Below are positions 41,140 through 53,029 of a DNA stretch of 64,000 nt, piece after piece. Where the stretch lies: the NCBI GenBank assembly GCA_948567375.1, contig OX419756.1, forward strand, positions 49,614,333 through 49,678,332. The letters run 5' to 3'. Each line of letters begins with the position of its first letter. Position 1 is the first letter of the stretch. Made by a program: the position numbers and the translations under genes. This DNA is from Lunularia cruciata (Eukaryota; Streptophyta; Marchantiopsida; Lunulariales; Lunulariaceae). The notes beneath the pieces were generated by a model, which worked only from the letters and a program-made list of their open reading frames with translations, ran no database searches and was not told the origin of the DNA.

Positions 41140-44100
41140 TCAATGTGAAATGGTGTAGCCATTAATTACATTAGGATGTGAAAGGTTCCTATAGCTACAT
41201 TTGAATCTATCTTCCAAGATTGGTGGTCTAGCAAGGACTATCCCACAATAGAGAGGAGCATGTAAGCAATCCCATAGTTGTTCAAGAAGTCCTTTGAATC
41301 CTAGAGGAAGATCTTTCCACAAGGATGTACATGTACCCTTTTTTTTCGTGATGAAGAAGCATCGGGTTTGCCATGGTATCTTTTCTTCTTTATCCCTTAG
41401 TGAGATGTAGTGCAAGCTATATGGTTTGCAATTGGTACTATTGGTATGGGATTCCAAGATTTCTCCCTCCATTATTTCCAATTGGACTGATCCATTTTCA
41501 AACACTTCTCTTCTTGATAAAGACTAGGCCATTTTTCAAGGAATTTGTTGGAGAATTGGCCAACCCTATCACTAAATTTAACACTAAGTCCAGTTTTATA
41601 GTAGGACCTCCTTGGTTTTGCAATCAAAGTAAGTTTTCCACTTTAGCTTGAGTGGTGTACTGCATGTAGAGAGCCCATACAATTTTTTCTCAATCATATC
41701 ATGTAGCACACAAACTCTTTCTTTTGTTGTTATTTCCCCCCAAGAGACTAAGATGTCCACTCAAATTGCTTGTAAGCACTCTAAGTGATGGGATTAATAA
41801 CTCTATCAAAATCACCTCTTGCTTGTAAACAAGTTAGAATGGGGTATATCTTGTAGTGAGTTTTATTGTAGTGTGGTAAGCCCAAAGAGCACCTAGGAGC
41901 CTTTGATCCCAATGTGTGGGGTTTCTACTTACTATTCTCATCAAGAGTATCAAGAGAATTCCACTGAAAAATTTGACTTGACCATTTTCTTGCAGGTGGT
42001 ATGGGGTAGATTGATGGTGTTGGATCTTATAAGTGGTATTCAAATCCTATACTCCTTTGTTGATAAAGTGGGATCCGTTGTCTATGACAATGGATAAGGG
42101 AACACCAAACCTTGAAATGATATTTCTCTACAGAAATTGGATATCAACCATAGCAGAATTGTGTACAAAGGATTCAAATTTTGCCCACTTTGTTACATAG
42201 TCCACAACTACAATAATGTAGCAATGCATAGTCTATCAATCTATGAGATTAACAAGTCCTGCAAAATTGAGTTCCCATTTTTGGAATGGTTGAGCTGCCA
42301 ATACGGGATGGAGGTATATCTAGTATTGTGATGAGGGTTTGCCAACCCTTTGGCAAGTATCACACATGCAAGCATATCAATTGGCATCTTCTAAAATAAA
42401 GGGCCATGGATATCCTACAAAGTAGACTTTGCATGCAATAAGCTTGCCAAAGAGGTGGTCTCTTGATCTGTCCAAGTGGCATGCATTTAACATAATAGGA
42501 ACCTCTTTTGGGCTAATGCAATGCCAAATTACTCTATTTATTCCCATTTGGTAGAGGTCTCCTTGCAAAATAGTGAAGGGGAGAGTTGACATATGAAAAA
42601 ATTTGTGTTTGATCTGCAGTCAAAAGGCATGTTTCCCATAGAAAAATAATGCTTGATTTGTATCATCCACAATGATTGTGTAGTTATGATTTCCAACACA
42701 TAGAAAAGATGAAAGTCTACGTGATCTATGGTAAAGGAAAAAATAGTGGGTAGTCCAAGAATATGGGATAGAAAATCTAAGCTATCATGAGACTTTCCCA
42801 AACAATATTCCACCATAAAATAAAACTCTTGTAGGAGTAGAATCTAGCAAGCCAATCTTCCCACACAACATGGTTTATGAATTAAATATTTGAGGGCTTC
42901 ATGATTACATGAAACACAAAACTATGGCCCATCAAGTAGTGTCAAAACTTTTGGACAAAAAAAATCATGTCAAGGTACTCTAGTTCAATTATTGAGTAGT
43001 TTCTTTCAGCCAAGCTAAGTTAGCATAGTAGATCAAGTGTTCATGATCATAATATTAAGATAGAACAATGAGCCATGTTAGAAGTATCTATGGAAATATG
43101 AAACATCAACTCCCAATGGTGCTGCCAAAATTAGAGTAGTGGCTAACTTTTGCTTGAAGGTTTTGGATGCATAAGTTCATTTGTTTGTCCGCACAAAGTT
43201 GACTGTGTTTTGTAGGAGGTCTGTCAATGGAGAGGTGATCTTAGCATACATAAGAACATATTGCCTATAATATTGCATATAAACTAAGAAACTTCTTAGC
43301 TCTCATACAGTCTTTGAGATAAGTAACTCCTTAATAAACTAGATCTTCTTTGTATCCACCATTATGCCATTTTTGCAGACCAAGTAACCAAGGAGAGCCC
43401 ACAAGAGATGGAAAATTATCACTTTGTGGGTTTAGAGAAATCCTAACTTGCCTATAGATGTCCAGAATAACTCTTCACACGGTGATATGGCTATTTCAGG
43501 AACTATGCATGCATACATCATAGAGATATAGCTCCATGTCCTTTGTTATTGCACCAAAGGAGTTCATCATGTTGTGCTGAAATGTTGTGAGAACATTTTT
43601 CAACCCAAAGTGCATCACTAGATAGGCGTAGGTGCCCCACTCCATGACAAAGGTAGTCTTGTATTGATTTTCTAGAGCAATGTCAATTTGTTTGTAGCCA
43701 GAATAATATCATAGTTGTTTGCATCCATAGATGATAACATTGGCTACGCACCACTTTGTCCAATAGTGCGTCTATGAATGGAATTGGGAATGAGTCCAAA
43801 ATGGTTTGGCCATTTGGTTTCCAAAAATCTGCATAGATGTGTACTTTTCCCAGAATCCTTTTTAGGAGGAACAACCAAGATTGAGGAGGCGTATTTGGTC
43901 TCTCCTATGAAATAGATAAACCTGCACTTTGGTAGCTTTTCTAGTTTGTCCCGCACTTTCTAAGAGTAGGTGGGGTTCAATCAATATGGTTTGGATCTTA
44001 TTAAAATGGCACCTAAATAAAGTAAGATTTGATGTTGGCATGGCTAGAGATCAACACCTAGGCAAGTTCTATGTAGTTGTAGGACAACACATCTTGAAAC

Positions 44101-44840
44101 TCTCATAAAAGTGCTTGGTAAGAGGGCTGATCCTCCATGGACACCTTGGTGCTGATCTTAACATATTTAGGTGTTTTGCTTGCCCACAAGATGTTGAGAT
44201 TGTGAAACTCATCTACAATCTGCAAGTGGAGGTGACCGGTCTTAGAGGACTACTTTGGAGGTTTTTCTAGGAAGTACCATTGTAATCTAAACTCAGATAT
44301 TGTATAATGGACTTCTTGCTCCTTTTCAATTCTCTTTGTGGGTTTCTCCATGGTATCAATAGCAATGGTGTGGGATGGAGGACTCTTCTTATCAATAATA
44401 ATTGGAAGAACTCTATTGCTCATGATGGGCTTTGTTTCATTGGTTCAAGGGATAATAGTACCATTGAGGAGAATCCCATCATGATGAAGGCATTCCTTGT
44501 TTGTGTCTTCATCTTGACAATCAATATCATCTTTGATATATATGCAAGAGGTAGTCAAGGTTTCTTGAGTATGTTCCTAGGTGTGAGGCAATGGAAAAAT
44601 TGCATGGAAAAAAGTTCCATCATTAATGCCATAGGAGTTGTTTTTTAAGTCCAAGCAAACTTCTCTTAGAGCCATGGAAGTGTGCTTGCAAGAAATTTTT
44701 GTGGGGCTAAATAATGGAGCTATTTTTGTAGGGTTCCATGGCATGACCACTCATTTCTTCATTCATTATGGAAAGACAATTGGTGATGGCCTTTGCAATT
44801 TCTTCATTGCTATTAACATGCACTAGACTCCATGTATCAG
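41140..44840 (-). mobile_element. Relic D2: minus-strand family D element
   Basis: Read leftward from 44840: protease-RT linker, RT (RFIYFIGETKYASSILVVPP and FPIPFIDALLDKVVRSQCY within 43683-43956), thumb and RNase H (about 42700-43400), integrase zinc region (42377-42592, ACHLDRSRDHLFGKLIACKVYF), core (41834-42043, HHQSTPYHLQENGQVKFFSG then WDQRLLGALWAYHTTIKLTT) and C-terminus (FENGSVQLEIMEGEILESH near 41440-41505). It is converging with D1, and the post-integrase segment 41160-41360 is the inverted match of 38160-38345. Stops are abundant. It is cut at 44840 by the LTR of relic G. Confidence 0.82.
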
Positions 44841-45540
44841 TACTAAAACTTGGTTCTCTCACTCAAGATGAACCTTTGATGGCTATCAAGGTAGCACAAA
44901 ATGGACAAAGAAGATAAGGAACTAAACTCCATCACACTCCTCCAAGCCTAGAACTCCAAGGCACCTCCAAGACTCAAGATATTGCTTACTAAAGAACTCA
45001 ATGGGAAAGAGAAAGTTGAAAATGAAAGGATGATGAGTATGTCCTCATCTCTAGTTTATACACTTGTGAAATAATTACACACCAATGTTATTAATTACCA
45101 TAGTAACCAAAGGTACTAGAAAAAAAGTCATATAAAGTCAAAAGTCTAAGGTAATATCCAAACTCATGGGAGTACTCTTTTAGGCATATGCTTTTATTTT
45201 GACCCAGCTACTAAGTCAAGGATTCCTTCACATGGGCTATCATTGGACTATAGAAAAATCTAAACCAAAAAGACTTGTGAGTCCAAGAGTTTTCAACTCT
45301 TTCCTCAAAGCAAAACATCTAAGAATAATACCAGGTCAATATACTAGAATCCAAAATAATGGTGTTCCCTTGTTCACCTCTTCTAAGGTAGTGTCACCTC
45401 TATATTGGCTATGATTAACTCTAGCTAATCATGGCTAATGTAGAAGCTAGATTTAGCTTAATATACATAATATCTCTCAACTACTTGAAATACCAAAACA
45501 AATATCATAATAGAGTATACATGCACCAATGGGTGTTATA
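44841..45540 (-). repeat. Decayed B LTR (3' LTR of relic G)
   Basis: About 700 bp aligns throughout with the inverted solo B LTR at 24331. Blocks include CTCACTCAAGATGAAC, ATGGGCTAT and CCAATGGGTGTTATA. The outer CACA end is mutated to TACT. Confidence 0.88.
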
Positions 45541-45618
45541 TTTACACTTGTTACACATTATCCTCAAAGTTGAAGGTCTCTCTACCTTCTATGATATAAT
45601 TTTAAGTTGTTATGGTTC

Positions 45619-46109
45619 TATAATGTTCCAAGGACAAGAGAAACACAAGACTTCATCCCTCAATACTTTGATGCCCCAAAGGAGCACCTTATCTTCATTA
45701 TAAAGAAAAGAGGATCCACTCAAAGAGATCAAATACATAGATTGATGACATGTCAATCCTTATCCTATTTGGTTGGTCATATAAGTTTGACCAAAAGGAA
45801 TTTATGGAGAATCTTCCTATAGGAAGCTCAGAATAGCATAGGTGAGGTACCATTGGAAAGATCTCAATGACAAAAACAAGGAGAAGAAGGCAATAATTCT
45901 CTTGTTGGAGGAGGGATCTTTCATTTTTTGGCCTCCAAAATTAGCTCTAAATTTTCTAGGGTGTTTTTGGCCCCTACCCTATTAGTAGAAGTAATCTTTT
46001 GACGACACCTCTTTATTTGATCTACTTATGACATCATATATAACATCCCTCAAGATATAACCAAGCCAATTTCCACCTCTAGATAATATGTCTAGCTAAT
46101 GGTATTAAA
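45619..46109 (-). mobile_element. Solo C-family LTR within relic G
   Basis: An inverted, 491-bp version of the C LTR shows AGGACAAGAGAAAC, GATGCCCCAAAGGAGCACC and a terminal TAATGGTATTAAA. Flanks GGTTC (45614-45618) and GGTCA (46110-46114) each differ by one base from GGTTA, the B sequence at that point, so they look like a decayed target duplication. The LTR has lost about 250 bp internally. Confidence 0.85.
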
Positions 46110-46119
46110 GGTCAATCCT

Positions 46120-46509
46120 ATGAAAGTATCTTTCTCCTAACTCCTTGAGATCATATGTGTAATTGCCCTACACCTTCTCCACTATGAAAGGTCTAAATTA
46201 TTTAGGCAAGAAATTCTTTTATACCCTCTTGAATCAAATGGAATCAAACTTGAAATTTTCTTCCTCCTAACTCCTTGAGATCATTTGTGTAATTTCCCTA
46301 CACCTTCTCCACTATGAAAGGTCTAAATTATCTAGGCAAGAAATTCTTTTATACCCTCTTGAATCAAATGGAATCAAACTTGAAAGTGTCTTCCTCCTAA
46401 TTCCTTGAGATCATTTGTGTAATTGCCCTACAACTTCTCCACTATGAAAGTTCTAAATTATTTGGGCAAGAAATTATTTTATACCCTCTTGAATCAAATG
46501 GAATTAAAT
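46120..46509. repeat. Three tandem copies of a 130-bp integrase segment
   Basis: CTCCTTGAGATCAT(A/T)TGTGTAATT occurs at 46141, 46271 and 46401 (with one T for C), exactly 130 bases apart. Each copy runs through CTTCTCCACTATGAAAG and CTTGAATCAAATGGAAT. Element B has a single copy (inverse of about 16400-16530). The unit encodes the start of the integrase C-terminal domain. Confidence 0.92.
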
Positions 46510-47572
46510 GACATTACTCAATCACCTTCTTGAAAGGGCTTGACCTTCTTTTTGCCTTGCCTCTTATCATAGCTCCTTATTTTTCCTTTGGGCTTGCTCC
46601 AATAAAACCATAAAAGCTGCTTGTGCCTACTCAAATTCCATGAATTGAACCTTCTTCAATTTCATATAAATGGTTTGAAAATTAGGAAGACAAAAGTGAA
46701 TAGGTAAAGTAGATTCATTATCATATACCAAATGAATGGAGAGTATCTAATGGATGTCTTCATGGTTGTCTTATACTCCCATGGAACCACATGAATCCTC
46801 TTGTCCCAATAATGTTTCACCCCTTCCAGTTTTGCACCTTTGGCCAACATCATGTACAAGGTTTGATTGGTTCTCTTTGCCAAGCAATAGGAGTTTAACG
46901 TATATGATATGGTCATTTTATGTGTGATAGAGAAATGTAGTAGCATAGTTGTGGCAATGTTTCTTGTAAACACTCCTTCTCTATTCAAAACCAACTCCAA
47001 AGGGTAACCAAACCTATTGATGATATGTTCATAAAGAAATCTCCCAACTTCATCTTCATTCTTATCTCTCAATGATCTAGCCTCAACCTACTTGGTAAAG
47101 TAATCCTTAATTACCATAATATACAGATTTTTTCTTGGGATTATATTGAGAGGACCTACAAAGTCAATTCTCTATTTATCAAAAGGTCTTAGCAATGGAA
47201 TTATCTAAGAGGTGGAGTGGATGTAGACTTTCTAGCAAAAGCTTGACAAACATTACAAATTTTGTAATAAATCAAGACAATCCTTGAAAATCCCTCCTCC
47301 AATGGAAAAGAATCTTGAAAGCAATCACCTTTCTTGCAAAGTGAAATCCATACATAAAACCATCATTCAAATCCTTCATGAGTAGGATAGACTCCTCCTT
47401 ACTCATTACTCTTCAAAATAGACCATCTACTCCTTGGTGAAAAAGTATATCCTCCACCATTGTGGAGGATATACTTCTTCAGATCTTGCTGCAAGGGGCA
47501 TTCCTCTCCTTAGCATACATCTCATCTATATAGTTTCCTCTTGTAACAAAGTCCACAATCTACTTGTATCTC
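46510..47572 (-). pseudogene. Relic G integrase core and zinc region
   Basis: The frame 46662-47072 covers the core: FGYPLELVLNREGVFTRNIA, with the second catalytic Asp changed to Asn in LNREG, and YCLAKRTNQTL, where the catalytic Glu of ERTNQ is Lys. KMTISYTLNS and WDKRIHVVPWEYKTTMKTS follow. The zinc region (47200-47400) is stop-ridden, and the B-like connection segment ends at 47572. Two of the three catalytic acids are lost. Confidence 0.85.
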
Positions 47573-48560
47573 CCTAAACTAAACTCTAGAATTGAAGACC
47601 TATAAAGACCCAAAAATGGATTGATTAGTTGTAAAGTTTAGAGACCATGTAGATAAGAAGTTCACAAATTTGTGTCATAGTTTAATCATAGAAATAGGAG
47701 ATTATAAGGAGATAATAGAACTTCTCATTAGAAAAGTCTGGGGCAATGGTAATTCTTTGCAATAGTTTGGTGCCCAAGAACTTCATAGCATAAGTTCTTC
47801 TTAGTTGGAGGTTCTTCACAATTAGAATCTTCAAAGTATGAAGAATGTAAGAAGATGAAAAAGTAGGAAGTTTCTTTGGAGAAGGATTGACCTCTAGATG
47901 CAAGGAAGTGCAATCCTGGTAGATCTTTGCATGTCCTCTGCCTTATAGTTTTTTTAGCTTTCAAGTAGGAAATACTATTTAAGGTTGCAAGTCAAATTTA
48001 AATGTTCATGTAGTCAATAGAAGATGTATAAAGTGAAAGAGTCAAAAGCTCTATGTTGCTTTGCTTAATTCTAAGTATTGGTGTCATATCTTTGTTGAGT
48101 GATTATGAGGAAAATTTGTAGTAGGAACTTGAGTGATTGAGTGTGATCACTAGTACTTGTGGTTAGGTTTTGTGATCCTTGGTAGTTCCAAATATCTTGA
48201 TGGGTCCTAGGAGAGACTTGTAGTCTTTACAAAGCTCAACAAAAACAAAGACAAAGAATAGTCACCAATGCAAAGAAACTTCAGATGGATTTGTGCCTTC
48301 TAAAAAGGGTGGAACATGATATTTGGAGTAGGAATCCTTGTAGTAGAATTAGCTTCTTTGTAGTTGACTAAATTATCACATTCAAGGTTTAGTTGGAATT
48401 GATCTTTAGTGAAGTGATCTTTGGTTTTCCATTTGTGGTAATGCACCTTTGTGGTGATATCACACTCTTTTGGGAGTACTTCTTGCCCAATAGGTTAAAC
48501 AAGTAATAATGAATAACTATAAGTGGTGATACTTCTCCTCAAAGTATTCCTATAATATTA
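47573..48560 (+). repeat. A-family LTR fragment (3' half), plus orientation
   Basis: From about 47935 onward the sequence aligns, with many changes, to the minus strand of the A LTR (about 1740-2330). Matching blocks are TTGCTTTGCTTAATTCTAAG, GTGCCTTCTAAAAAGGGTGG and TCTTGCCCAATAGGTTAAA. The segment also aligns with 53260-53800. The LTR end (GGTTGTCACA) is missing, so it is truncated. I see nothing recognisable in 47573-47930. Confidence 0.6.
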
Positions 48561-48599
48561 TGAAAAACTTCCCATCTTGCAATTGATTGCTCTTAAGTG

Positions 48600-48900
48600 T
48601 CTTCTTCAAAGATGTTAGGAAATTTGATAAATAATTCTTACCTTGATATTGTACTTGAATTTTTTTGGAGCCCAATCAGATTGATCCCTATGACTTTCAA
48701 GCCAAGGAAAACCTAGAATGATATCATAATGTAAAGGAAATATTACAAAATCTAACATACTTTGGATAATCTCCCTAACCTTGAATTCAATAGCACATGA
48801 CGTATGCAAATGCATAACACTTTCTACAATTTTCCATCATCAATTTGCTACCTAATACTAATATGCTATCCCAATATCAAGCAAAACATAGTGTAATAAT
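48600..48900 (-). pseudogene. Protease fragment, minus strand
   Basis: The frame 48615-48815 ends with FPLHYDIILGFPWLESHRDQ, the conserved C-terminal motif of chromovirus-type aspartic protease. Just upstream, VLLDIGIAY resembles a decayed DSG active site. It is on the opposite strand from the RT relic that starts at 48980, so the two are not one collinear gene. It could be the end of an inverted fragment or result from an inversion of F. Confidence 0.65.
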
Positions 48901-48979
48901 AAGAAATGGGAAGTTTGTCACTATGGCAACTAAAAACAAGGTTTGGAGGAAGATATTATTTTTTTTGCTATGTGGATCA

Positions 48980-51700
48980 AACCTATAAAGCAAGGAGAGT
49001 CTAATGAGGATAACAAACCTCAAAAAGAAAGTGGTAGATTAAATAGTACAAGAGTTTATAGACACATTTCATAATGATATTTTGAAAGGGTTACTTTTTC
49101 ATTGACCTATTGCCATGTAATACTCTAAGTCAACCAATCTATCCACTCTTACCAAAAGAGTTAGAAGAATTTTAAATAATAACATTGACCAAACTGTTGA
49201 AGAAAGATTTCAACTAATATAGCACATCTCCTTCTAAAACATAATTACTATTAATACCCAAAAAATGGAGTGCTTTGATTTTGTATTGATTATCATGGTC
49301 TTGATAAACAAACTATGAAAATTTCATATTCCTTGCCTTGAATTGATGACTTGTTGGACCAACCAAGTGGAGCATAATATTAATCTAAGGAGGGCATTGA
49401 TAGGAGATATGTGCAGAAGACTAATTTTTGTATAAGGTATGGCATTTTCAATGTAGAATTTTATCTTTTGGGGTCAATACTCCATAAATTTTTATGGATC
49501 AAATGCATTGAGTGCTAGAAAGGTTATTAGATAACTATGTGTTAGTGTTCTTGGATGCCATTTTAATTTATAGTAAGATAGAAGTAAAGCATAAGAACCA
49601 TGTACAAAATCTTGAGAAGACTATGTTAGTGGAAATTTTATTGCAGGAAATCCAAGTGTGTCTTTTGGAAGAAGGAGTTACCTTTTTGGATAATAAGGTT
49701 TCAATAGAGAGGATCAAGATAGACAAGAATAATATCAAGTCTATAACCAATTGACCTACTCCAAAGAATTTTGGTGGGGATCAATGATTCATACACTAGT
49801 ATGCTTGTATGGTTGTACCATTAATAGATCTCTTGGGGAGTACAACAAGCTTTGAGTAGACCATCATGCAAAAGATCATTCAAGAAACTTAAGAAATATG
49901 GTGTTCTCATAATCCATCTTTCAACCATATGATACTCAACTATCTTATGTGGTTGATTTTGATACTTCTAGCTTTGCAATGTGAGCTATATTACAACAAA
50001 AATTCCTAGATGGGTTGCATCTAATTGCTTGTGTATCTCCACAACTAAATGAAGAAAAAATGAAATTCTTTGCTTGAGATCAAGAAAAGCCTGCAATGGT
50101 ATATGCAACAAAGGTATGGAGACATTATCTCTTGGAGAAACAAGTTATAATGCATACTAACCACAAATCACTATTGTAGACTTTACATATGGAGTTTATG
50201 AAGAGTTTGCATTCTCAACAAGAAGAAAAACTATAATTATTTGATTGAAGCTTAAGTGCAAACCAAGCAAGTCCCATAATAATCCCAAATGCCTTTTCAC
50301 AATGACTTGATTTGAAGATTCTTCTTGAATCTATCACAATAACAATAGTTACCACAATGTCAACAAACTTAAAGGTCCAAATAGAATTGAAGATTGCTTT
50401 TCAATAAGACCTTTTCTTTCATCTTGTGCAAAGTTGCCTTGATAATGAGTGCAAAATATTTTGTTTCAAAGTTGGCATTCTATTTTGTGAGAACCAAATC
50501 TACAATCTAACTATGGCAAACCTACAACTTGTGTGACTTCAAGAGATACATGACTTACCAATCATTAGTCATAGGATGTGGACATGACATTGAATACCCC
50601 TATAACATTGATGATAGTGATAAAACAGGGTTTGAGAATTTGTTTGATCTTGTATGAGCTACAAACACAACAAGATAAGCAACCAAAAACCAAGTGGAGT
50701 ACTTCAAACACTACCAATTCCATCTGTCCAATGGGAAAATGTGAGCTAAGACCTCATCATATCCTTGACAAAGATAGACAAAGGCCATACAACAATTACA
50801 GTGTTTTTCAATGAGCTCATTAAGCATCTTTACTTGGGGCATACCATACCCCAACATTGGACCAAATTTACTTCGATACTATATTCAAACACCATTTGAT
50901 GTCATAGGTTCTGATCTTTGATTGTGATCCTTGATTCACAAGTAAATCTTTCCAAGTGCATTTCAAGACACTTGGCACCAAGATTTGGTTGTTTATAGCC
51001 TATCCAACAAAAAATAATGGTCAAATAAAATGAGCAAATTGTACCTTGGAGATATGCTACATTACTTTGTAAAAATTCCCCATGCCAATAAGGATACTTA
51101 TCTAATGATTGCAATATTTTCATATAATAATTCCAAGTATGCGAGTATAAAGTTCTCTCCCTTCTTTCTTAATTATAAGCAATACTCAGTTGTTCTAGAT
51201 TCTCTTCTTATCCCACCACCATCTCATGTTCCTCATACTTCCTCCTTCTTGTCCATGTTAATTACATCCTTACACCAAGCTAAATCTCATTTTCTTCTTG
51301 CTGAAAATTGGCAAAAAAATATGTTGGTAGATATCATTGCAACATTTACTTTCAAGGAGGTGATAAGATCATGCTTTTTTGTAGTAACTTTTGTCTCCTT
51401 CTTGACACCCAAGTTCATAAGCTTACTTCAAATTGTATAGATCAAGTTTATATTATTTATATTACAAACTTGCACTTCCTTATCACATGAACATCCGCCG
51501 TATTCTATATCTCAAAGTTAAAATCTTTTTCTTTTTAACCTATCTTCTTTTGCTACTTTTATAAAACTTCTTCCTCTTCCAATCTATATTGATAATCATG
51601 AAGGATGTAAATTTGACCATATCCTATTCACAATGCTACAAGAGAACCTCTTTCTCATCTCCAAAATGCTCAAGCAACTACACCAGAGTTCAAAATTTTC
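48980..51700 (+). pseudogene. Relic F: chromovirus RT, RNase H and integrase
   Basis: Plus-strand motifs appear in order: VQEFIDTFHNDILKGL (about 49045, the usual pre-RT VQEF(x)DVFP), a mutilated RT with DYHGLDKQT- and GIFNVEFY-like blocks, NYVLVFLDAILIYSK (49530-49575; Ala replaces the second catalytic Asp), RNase H pieces (YVVDFDTSSFAM, LLEKQVIMHTNHKSLL) and integrase (DKDRQRPYNNYSVF, FDVIGSDL, KYASIKFSPFFLNYKQYSV, LLAENWQKNMLVDI). The FSPFFLNY motif is typical of plant chromoviruses. A chromodomain is not convincingly visible. Stops appear every 20-40 codons, so this is an old relic. Confidence 0.8.
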
Positions 51701-52089
51701 ATGGTGACAACAAAGTTACCAGCGATCAGGATATATAAAAATATTGGGTTATATATAAGAAGCTAAGTATAATTAAAAGAACTTAGAATTAGCATACATC
51801 TAGGAATTCTAGAAAGTTCTAGAAGCATCCCAAAATTTTATTATGAGAAGCTTTTAGAACCTTCCAAAGGATTGAGTTGCTTGTATGTAAAGTAATGGCT
51901 AGTTTAGCTTGTGCTCCAAGAAAGGTGGCTTCTAAAAGAAAACTTCTTTGGAAGCTTATTTTGGAAACTTGGTTTACTGTAAATACTAAAGCCGGAGCTC
52001 AGCCCAAGCATTTGGAGTTTCCTTTAATTTAGAGTATTCAGTTGATTCTTCCATTCTCCTATTTCTCTCCTTGGTTTGTAATAGTATAT
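51701..52089 (+). other. Unassigned, possibly LTR, segment
   Basis: Contains AATTCTAGAAAGTTCTAGAAG, a repeated TTCTAGAA motif common in chromovirus LTRs, and a TAGAGTATTCAG stretch near 52031. It lies between relic F and the copia scrap and may be the 3' LTR of F. No second copy is in the window to confirm this. Confidence 0.35.
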
Positions 52090-52423
52090 AGTAACATATC
52101 TAGTTTCCAAGGAAGCTTATGGATTTGCATGTCACTGAAGGAATTACATCTTAGACAAGATAATCCAACTCCAATGTACAATGACAATCAAAGTGCTATC
52201 AAGCTAGTGTATAACCAAAAATTCCACAAGAGTACTAAGCATATAGAGATCCAATATCACTATTTGAGAGAGACACAAGTGAAATGATAGATTTTTTTAT
52301 GCTACATCAACACCAAAAATCTGATTACAAGTATTTTTTATAGAAGCTGTACAAGCAGTTGAGCTTTGTAAATTTATCAGGTTAATTGAAGTACTACAGT
52401 TTTTCTTCAAAGAGTGGGAGAGT
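52090..52423 (+). pseudogene. Ty1/copia RNase H end fragment
   Basis: The frame ending at 52287 reads MSLKELHLRQDNPTPMYNDN, QSAIKLVYNQKFHKSTKHIE and QYHYLRETQV. This is the hallmark copia RNase H C-terminus (DNQSAIKL, then H..TKHI(D/E)I..H(Y/F)(I/L)RE). About 60 shifted codons follow to the stop. A purine tract, AAGAGTGGGAGAG (52412-52424), then precedes TTGAAATTAC, the expected place for the 3' LTR of copia. This is the only copia signal in the window. Confidence 0.85.
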
Positions 52424-53029
52424 TGAAATTACATTTCAAATGGTAGTACATGTAGTATGTGGTAGTTACAGTTGGTATAGCTACTACCTTATAGTAATAG
52501 AAGTAAGGGTTTGCATAAAGCACCCACATGATCTGGTCTTTGGATGGACAAAGCAAGGCTCTATGTTCAGTTGACCAAAATCAAAACATAGGTAAAGGCC
52601 AACTTTACAAGTTTTAGAAAGCAAACTTTTGACTAGTATAATGAGCATGACCATAAAAATAGTTATTGGCTATAAGAAAAGTGCAAGCGTAAACGAAATA
52701 AGGTTTTTAGAGAAATAAGTGAGTAGCTCTGTTAGTAACTCCAATGGACTCACTGATGGCACGGACACCATTTCCCCAGTTCAATGGATCCCAAAATAGA
52801 TAAATTTTATATTTTTGTCTTCATTTATAAGGTGATATATATACATGTTTTATGTTTTAAAAATGAATATAGCTATTCAATTCTAATATTAACATATCCC
52901 TATCCAAGACGAGTGCAATCTTACAACAAAAGTTGCGGTAAACTACAAAATTTAGATTAGTGAAAATTAAAGAGAGAAAAAAAGCTTACATTTAGGATAA
53001 CTATGAGGATTCAAGGCTAACCAGTAAGG
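52424..53029. other. Noncoding segment, probably copia 3' LTR remnant
   Basis: Follows the copia purine tract. AT-rich, without open frames of interest. Its limits as an LTR cannot be set without another copy. Confidence 0.35.

Larger units (their letters stand above)
44841..47572 (-). mobile_element. Relic G: minus-strand family B element, 3' half
   Basis: A decayed B 3' LTR (44841-45540) is followed rightward by the end of integrase and its core. It includes a solo C LTR (45619-46109) and a 130-bp triplication (46120-46509). Similarity to B continues to about 47572 (the DYKEIVDFVTRGNY-equivalent region), then stops. RT, RNase H, gag and the 5' LTR are missing. Divergence from B is far greater than among the four LTRs in the left nest. 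Confidence 0.87.

Noticed and set aside
44307..44648. Plus-strand frame of 113 codons
   Set aside because: Opposite strand of the family D protease-RT linker in relic D2; no recognisable motif.
51030..51440. Plus frame of 136 codons as a possible host gene
   Set aside because: Contains FSPFFLNYKQYSV and the following helix typical of chromovirus integrase; it is part of relic F.
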